Shown: in pieces, positions 59,878 through 64,000 of the stretch
Position numbering within the stretch: position 1 is the stretch's first letter
Layout: each line of letters starts with the position of its first letter
Assembly: GCA_965267185.1 (NCBI GenBank)
Contig: OZ253937.1
Location: forward strand, 3,782,001 to 3,846,000
Reading direction: 5' to 3'
DNA: 64,000 nucleotides
Source: G965267185 sp965267185
GTDB taxonomy: Bacteria; Pseudomonadota; Alphaproteobacteria; UBA6615
The notes under the pieces: generated by a model
What the model was told of the DNA's origin: nothing
Seen by the model: the letters and a program-made list of their open reading frames with translations, nothing else
Database searches by the model: none
Translations under genes and position numbers: made by a program

Positions 59878-59906
59878 GGTTTAACCGCCCTTTGCGGGTC
59901 TGTCAA
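59878..59906 (-). promoter_or_regulatory. promoter of metZ (upstream of both aptamers)
   Basis: On the minus strand a perfect TTGACA (59901-59906) and TAAACC (59878-59883) are exactly 17 bp apart. The -35 overlaps the stop codon of the upstream methyltransferase gene. Start of transcription is expected near 59871, where the first aptamer begins. The -10 is only a partial match. Confidence 0.65.
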
Positions 59907-60883
59907 TCGACGGCCGGGACACCTGATTTCTTGAGGAAGACGTACATATTTTCGCCGAGGCCGAGGCGTTCGGACAGATAACCATCGATCAGAACCGACC
60001 ACAGAATGCGCAGATGGTAGCTGCAAATGAAGCGTCCCGACGCGCGATCGGTGCCCAGAATGGCGAACAGCAGCCGCTGAATCAATTTCGGCAAATGGTC
60101 AATCGCCTCGCCCCGGTTGGTCAGTTTGACGATGCGGAAACCGCGCGCCTCGACCAGGCGTTTGAAAGAAACGTGGTCGTACCACAGGCAATGCCCAATC
60201 TTCACCGACTCGCGCGAGATGAGGTCCCATGCTTCCTTGCGGTCGCGCGCCTTGCACGACCCGATATCCGGCGTCGACAGCATGACGCAGCCATCGTCGG
60301 CCAACAGTGCATGGATGCGATTAAGAAACGACACCGGCTCCAGCACGTGCTCGATGACGAACTGCGCTGTGATGATGTCGAACCTACGGTCTGACGGAAC
60401 GTCGTCGACGCTGCCCGTCAGAACGTTATCGTGCAACCCTGCCGGCGCATTCGCTTTCGCGCCGGGATCGAGGTCGATGCCGGTGACGACTGCAGTGGGC
60501 CGGTAGCGCTGGAACTTGCCGAGCAGAATGCCGCGGCCGCAGCCGACATCGAGCACCCGCGGCGCCGCCGCATCTGCGATTCTCAGGCAGGTCTTGGCGA
60601 CGAACCGGGTGCCGTCGGCGAATTCGCGATAGAGATACTCGAACTGCTTGAACAGGAGCCGGTTGGTAAATGGATTGGCGGGCACGTCTGAAAACACGCC
60701 GAGATCCTGGTAGAGTTCCTTTATGTCGTGCGAGGTGGGAAACGGGTGCAGGCTGAACGCGCCGCAGGACAGACACTTCAAAATGTCGCCCTTGCGTATC
60801 CGCTGCGTGAAGTTGAGGCGCGGTACATGAAGATACGGATCGAGCCGGTTGCCTAAACAGACGGGGCACGCTGCGGTTTTCAT
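59903..60883 (-). CDS. SAM-dependent methyltransferase with N-terminal zinc motif
   Basis: 326 residues. An N-terminal zinc-ribbon-like pair (CPVCLGN at 7-13 and CLSCGAF about 38-44) precedes a class I methyltransferase with motif I VLDVGCGRGILLGKF, TGIDLDPGA and the later AQFVIEHVLEP. This Methyltransf_23 layout with zinc fingers is common in sugar or O-antigen modifying enzymes. Substrate unknown. Its stop codon carries the -35 of the metZ promoter. A candidate operator palindrome lies upstream at 60921. Confidence 0.87.
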   Translation of the reverse strand: MKTAACPVCLGNRLDPYLHVPRLNFTQRIRKGDILKCLSCGAFSLHPFPTSHDIKELYQDLGVFSDVPANPFTNRLLFKQFEYLYREFADGTRFVAKTCLRIADAAAPRVLDVGCGRGILLGKFQRYRPTAVVTGIDLDPGAKANAPAGLHDNVLTGSVDDVPSDRRFDIITAQFVIEHVLEPVSFLNRIHALLADDGCVMLSTPDIGSCKARDRKEAWDLISRESVKIGHCLWYDHVSFKRLVEARGFRIVKLTNRGEAIDHLPKLIQRLLFAILGTDRASGRFICSYHLRILWSVLIDGYLSERLGLGENMYVFLKKSGVPAVD

Positions 60884-60920
60884 CGAGCGATTAAATCCGT
60901 AAGTGAAACAAAGTATCTAA

Positions 60921-60933
60921 AAGTGAATCACTT
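60921..60933. promoter_or_regulatory. palindromic candidate operator in a divergent region
   Basis: AAGTGA-A-TCACTT is a perfect 13-bp palindrome between the methyltransferase and the epimerase genes. AAGTGAA also occurs at 60901-60907, 20 bp away (two helical turns), so a dimeric regulator could bind side by side. The region is AT-rich. No regulator is nearby. Confidence 0.4.
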
Positions 60934-61043
60934 CGGAAATTGAACTGCCTTATGGTCAACAAATTGTTTAAGGTAGCGGTAACCCGTTGTGTTTTAAGCG
61001 ATTATTCGACACCAACGTGTGGCCAAAAAAAGGGGTGCGTGAA

Positions 61044-62030
61044 ATGAATTCAACCGAAGGACCGGTCCTGGTTATCGGCGCGGCGGGGTGTATCGGCGCC
61101 CAGGTGGTCGCCAATTTGGTACGGGACGGCGGTACGCCGGTGGTATTCGATATCGCCGAGAACCGCCGCCGCTTGCATCTGATGATGGATCCGGCCGCCG
61201 CCGACGCGGTGACCTGGGTCTCCGGCGATATCCGCGAGCCCGATCTTCTGCAGGAGGTGATGTCGGCGCACGAGATCGTGGCGATCGTCCACCTGGCGGC
61301 GTTGCAAGTACCGTTTTGCAACGCCGATCCGGTGCGCGGGGCGCAGGTCAATGTGGTAGGCCAGGTCAACGTTTTCGAAGCGGCGCGGGCGCTGAACATT
61401 CGCGGTTTCGCCTACGCCAGCTCCGTTGCTGCGTTGCCGCCCGAGGGGGAACAGTGGCCGAGCACGCTCTATGGCGCGTTCAAAATGGCTGACGAGGCGA
61501 TTGCCGATGTGTATTGGAAGACCTGGCAAGTGCCGAGCGTCGGAATTCGGCCCCACACGGTGTACGGGCCGGGGCGCGACCAAGGTGTCACCGCCGCGCC
61601 GACCAAGGCGATGCTCGCCGCCGCGGCGGGTCAGCGATTTACCGTGCCGTTCGGCGGACCGATCATGTTGCAGCACACGGTTGAAGTAGCAGACGCTTTC
61701 ATCCAGGCCGCGCGCGCCGGCGTTGAGGGGGCAGATGTGTTCGATCTGTGCGGCGCCGACACGACCATCGACGATGTAGTGACGGCGATCCGGCAGGCGG
61801 TGCCGGACGCGCAGGTTCGCGTCGATGGCGACCCGCTGCCTTTCGTAAGTGGTCTCGACGATAGCGGCTTGCGGAACCTGGTCGGCGACTGGCCACGTAT
61901 CGACCTGGCGACAGGGGTCGCACAGACCATCGACTCATTCCGGGATTTGCTCGACCGCGGCCTGCTCAGCGGCGACGACGCCTACCGCGACCCGCTAGGG
62001 CAGGGGCACCACGCGCCCTATGACGCTTGA
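61044..62030 (+). CDS. NAD-dependent epimerase/dehydratase
   Basis: 328 residues from ATG 61044 behind AAAGGGG; 19 upstream codons are excluded. The Rossmann motif VIGAAGCIGAQVV (about 10-22), the serine in YASSVAAL and catalytic Y-x3-K in LYGAFKMADE identify an extended SDR (NDP-sugar epimerase type). FDLCGADTTIDDV in the C-terminal half supports sugar-nucleotide or similar substrates. It is divergent from the zinc methyltransferase gene, so the pair may act on a cell-surface sugar (inference). Confidence 0.88.
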   Translation: MNSTEGPVLVIGAAGCIGAQVVANLVRDGGTPVVFDIAENRRRLHLMMDPAAADAVTWVSGDIREPDLLQEVMSAHEIVAIVHLAALQVPFCNADPVRGAQVNVVGQVNVFEAARALNIRGFAYASSVAALPPEGEQWPSTLYGAFKMADEAIADVYWKTWQVPSVGIRPHTVYGPGRDQGVTAAPTKAMLAAAAGQRFTVPFGGPIMLQHTVEVADAFIQAARAGVEGADVFDLCGADTTIDDVVTAIRQAVPDAQVRVDGDPLPFVSGLDDSGLRNLVGDWPRIDLATGVAQTIDSFRDLLDRGLLSGDDAYRDPLGQGHHAPYDA

Positions 62031-62037
62031 GGGGCCG

Positions 62038-62616
62038 TCAGGCGACTTGGCAAGCGAGCAGAATGGCGTCGCCGTCGCTGTAGTGCAGCGTCGGATGGGG
62101 CACGATTGCCCGGCGGTCGATCTCGGTATAACCCAGGCGTAGATAGAGCCGCAGTGCGCTTTCGTTGCGTTCGAAGCAGATCAGGCTAAGCCGCGGCAGC
62201 TCGATTTCTTTCGCCCGCTCCCTCGCTGCCGCTAGCAATCGGTTGCCGATACCCCGGCCACGATAGTCCGGGAACACGGCAACGCTCGAGATATACAAAC
62301 TGCCAGGGTCTTCCAGCTCGCTGTATGGCCGCAGTACCGGGTCGGTTTCCGGCTCCGCGTCGGGATCTTCTTCCATGGGAAAGCTGTGGAGCATGCCGAC
62401 GATGGCACCGTCGATCTCGGCCATCAAGCAGTTCTCGTAGGAAAATGCGATGCCTTCGCGGGCATAACGGCGGGTACCAACGTCAAGCAATGCTTCGCCG
62501 GGCTCAGCGAGCTGGCCCCAGATGTATTCGGAGAGACCGTCCGAGGACATGGTGAACAACTCGGCAATTGTCGGGCTGTCCTCCTTCGCGGCGGGCCGCA
62601 AGGTCAGTTCTGTCAT
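62038..62616 (-). CDS. GNAT family N-acetyltransferase
   Basis: 192 residues from the ATG ending at 62616 (MTELTLRPAAKEDS); 25 codons upstream run into the RidA leader and are left out. The acetyl-CoA loop is VFPDYRGRGIGNRLL (about 134-148), preceded by LYISSVAV and followed by LICFERNESALRLYLRLGY-type C-terminal strand. Substrate unknown. Divergent from the RidA gene by 95 bp; 7 bp from the epimerase stop on the other strand. Confidence 0.88.
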   Translation of the reverse strand: MTELTLRPAAKEDSPTIAELFTMSSDGLSEYIWGQLAEPGEALLDVGTRRYAREGIAFSYENCLMAEIDGAIVGMLHSFPMEEDPDAEPETDPVLRPYSELEDPGSLYISSVAVFPDYRGRGIGNRLLAAARERAKEIELPRLSLICFERNESALRLYLRLGYTEIDRRAIVPHPTLHYSDGDAILLACQVA

Positions 62617-62711
62617 CGTGATATTTTTCCGGAGACTGTCAGGGCACTGCTGTTTCAGCCACCATATTGGCGCTACACTGCGGCCCTGCAAGCCTTTCGA
62701 GGGAGATTACC

Positions 62712-63137
62712 ATGGCGAAACAAATCGAACATGTTCACTGGCCCGATGCGCCGGATATGTGGATGCCCTACGCCCCGGCGATCAAGGTGACCGGCGGCAC
62801 CACCGTTTATCTGGCGGGCTGCACGGCCACGCCGGTCTATCATAGCCACCCGCACGTGCCGGAGGAGTTCGACGACATTCCGCCCGACATGGAAGGCCAG
62901 ACCCGCGTGGTGCTGGAAAACATCAAGAAGGGCCTCGAATCGGTGGGCGCGACCTTCGCCGATATCGTCACCGCCAACCGCTATTGCACCGATCTGTCGG
63001 ACCAGGATTCGCTGAACAAGGTGTGGGCGGAGTATTTCGGCGATAACAAACCGACCACGACGACGGTGCAGGTGGTGCAGTTGGCGACCGATCCGCGCTG
63101 CCTCATTGAAATCGACGCCGTGGCGATCATCGACTGA
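62712..63137 (+). CDS. RidA family (YjgF/UK114) protein
   Basis: 141 residues from ATG 62712 with GGGA just upstream. The family pattern shows APAIKVTGGTTVYLAGCTA near the start, VVLENIKKGLESVGATFADIV in the middle and the C-terminal DPRCLIEIDAVAII. RidA deaminates reactive enamine/imine intermediates formed by PLP enzymes; Arg in DPRCLIE is the candidate catalytic residue. It immediately precedes a PLP trans-sulfuration gene, a fitting neighbour because that class can release 2-aminoacrylate. Confidence 0.92.
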   Translation: MAKQIEHVHWPDAPDMWMPYAPAIKVTGGTTVYLAGCTATPVYHSHPHVPEEFDDIPPDMEGQTRVVLENIKKGLESVGATFADIVTANRYCTDLSDQDSLNKVWAEYFGDNKPTTTTVQVVQLATDPRCLIEIDAVAIID

Positions 63138-63190
63138 TATAACGCGCCTATTGTGATCGTCATCGAGTTCCTGCGGAGCGTGCCCTTACT

Positions 63191-64000
63191 ATGAGCGACA
63201 AGACCAACCGGCCCCGGTTTGCCACGCGGGCTATTCACGCCGGCCAGCAGCCCGATCCGACGACTGGCGCGATCATGACGCCGATCTACGCCACCTCGAC
63301 CTTCGTTCAAGAGAGCCCAGGCAAGCATAAGGGCTATGAGTATGCGCGCACCCAGAACCCGACGCGCGGCGCCTACGAGGCCTGTGTCGCCGATCTGGAA
63401 AACGGCAATGCCGGTTTCGCTTTCGCCTCGGGCATGGCGGCGATTGGCACCGTGCTCGAACTGCTCGACAGCGGCGACCATGTGGTGTCGATGGACGATC
63501 TTTATGGCGGTACGTTCCGCATATTCGAGAACGTTCGCCGGCGCTCCTCCAATCTCGACTTTAGCTTTGTCGATATGACCGACCCGGAGCGGATCGCCGC
63601 GGCGATCAAGCCCAACACCAAGATGATTTGGGTGGAATCGCCGACCAACCCCTTGCTGCGTATCGTCGATCTGTCGGCCATCGCCGCGATCGCCAAGGAA
63701 CATGGCTTGATATCGGTGTGCGACAACACGTTTGCGTCGCCCTACATCCAGCGCCCGCTCGATCATGGCATCGACGTGGTCGTTCATTCGGCGACCAAAT
63801 ACCTCAACGGCCATTCCGACGTGGTCAATGGCGTGGTGGTGGTCGAGCGTGACGACCTCGCCGAAACCCTCGGCTATCTGCAGAACGCCGTCGGTGCGGT
63901 TGCTGGGCCGTTCGACAGCTTCTTGGCGCTGCGGGCACTCAAGACGCTGCATTTGCGCATGGCGCAGCACTCGAAAAACGCGCAACTGGTTGCGGAATTT
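63191..64000 (+). CDS. PLP-dependent trans-sulfuration enzyme (cystathionine gamma-synthase/lyase type), 3' end cut by window
   Basis: 270 residues to the window edge without a stop. FATRAIHAGQQPDP begins the Cys/Met metabolism PLP family, with YARTQNPTR, ESPTNP and the Schiff-base Lys203 in HSATKYLNGHSD. The SATKYLNGHSD pattern is nearer to cystathionine gamma-synthase or gamma-lyase than to MetZ. No SAM riboswitch is seen in the 53-bp gap upstream. Together with metZ 3.6 kb away, the window has both direct sulfhydrylation and a possible trans-sulfuration arm. Confidence 0.9.
   Translation, partial: MSDKTNRPRFATRAIHAGQQPDPTTGAIMTPIYATSTFVQESPGKHKGYEYARTQNPTRGAYEACVADLENGNAGFAFASGMAAIGTVLELLDSGDHVVSMDDLYGGTFRIFENVRRRSSNLDFSFVDMTDPERIAAAIKPNTKMIWVESPTNPLLRIVDLSAIAAIAKEHGLISVCDNTFASPYIQRPLDHGIDVVVHSATKYLNGHSDVVNGVVVVERDDLAETLGYLQNAVGAVAGPFDSFLALRALKTLHLRMAQHSKNAQLVAEF

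Noticed and set aside
59757..60026. 89-residue minus-strand frame across the metZ leader
   Set aside because: It spans the promoter, aptamer 1 and terminator and overlaps the methyltransferase gene in another frame; the RNA elements explain the conservation-like signal.
1..64000. CRISPR arrays, insertion sequences, prophage or integron features
   Set aside because: No regularly spaced repeats, terminal inverted repeats with transposases, or phage genes were seen; XerD is the housekeeping enzyme at its normal locus.

Overview
The window looks like a stretch of core chromosome from a free-living, GC-rich alphaproteobacterium. The best guess is a Rhodospirillales-type lineage, inferred from gene order rather than from any database search. 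Diagnostic neighbourhoods are aroK-aroB-CNNM divergent from xerD-accA, secA-PPIase-argJ-mutT, comF-grxC-DUF1178-ubiG, lysC-ptsP-rodZ-ispG-hisS-prfA-prmC-DUF4167-clpB, and N-formylglutamate amidohydrolase-cpdR-tRNA-Val. Codon use and base composition are even throughout. I see no insertion sequence, prophage, integron or CRISPR array.

Layout. 1-7650: shikimate pathway genes, a CNNM/CorC-type membrane protein (cut by the window start), a 43-residue membrane protein overlapping an unrecognised 640-residue exported protein, XerD, AccA and a luciferase-like oxidoreductase. 7738-13438: SecA, a periplasmic parvulin, ArgJ and MutT. 13463-18422: membrane protein, methyltransferases, ComF, glutaredoxin, DUF1178 protein, UbiG. 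18556-32043: aspartate kinase, EI-Ntr, RodZ-like protein, isoprenoid and translation genes, then ClpB behind a probable heat-shock promoter. 32285-34023: a small exported protein, an ECF sigma factor and its anti-sigma factor. 34044-40840: a murein peptidase, a MATE exporter and a putative D-glutamate module (GGT-like protein divergent from dgcN-dgcA). 40901-44337: a large PAS histidine kinase with a single-domain response regulator. 44347-47933: an Mla-type lipid transport operon. 48102-52523: lytic transglycosylase, a candidate small RNA, phenylalanine hydroxylase with a divergent Lrp regulator, GNAT, HutG-like hydrolase, CpdR. 52649-56538: tRNA-Val, membrane protein, bacterioferritin and its ferredoxin, two very small ORFs, a cupin-like protein, a nucleotide cyclase. 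56701-64000: SDR, CmcJ-like oxygenase, MetZ with its leader, methyltransferase, epimerase, GNAT, RidA and a second trans-sulfuration enzyme cut by the window end.

The most notable structure is the metZ leader on the minus strand (59630-59906). It reads, in order, a promoter with a perfect TTGACA, a SAM-II-type aptamer, an intrinsic terminator with a T-run, a second SAM-II-type aptamer, a strong hairpin, and then the metZ ribosome site. This looks like two aptamers of the same class in series, the first arranged for transcriptional and the second for translational control. The second strongest novelty is an orphan, well-folded RNA of about 85 nt at 48971-49055 with its own promoter, a CCTCCC anti-ribosome-site motif and an intrinsic terminator. 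Smaller finds are three short proteins of 43, 38 and 45 residues, a near-consensus Lrp box between phhA and lrp, and a hairpin that could hide the ribosome site of the sigma factor.
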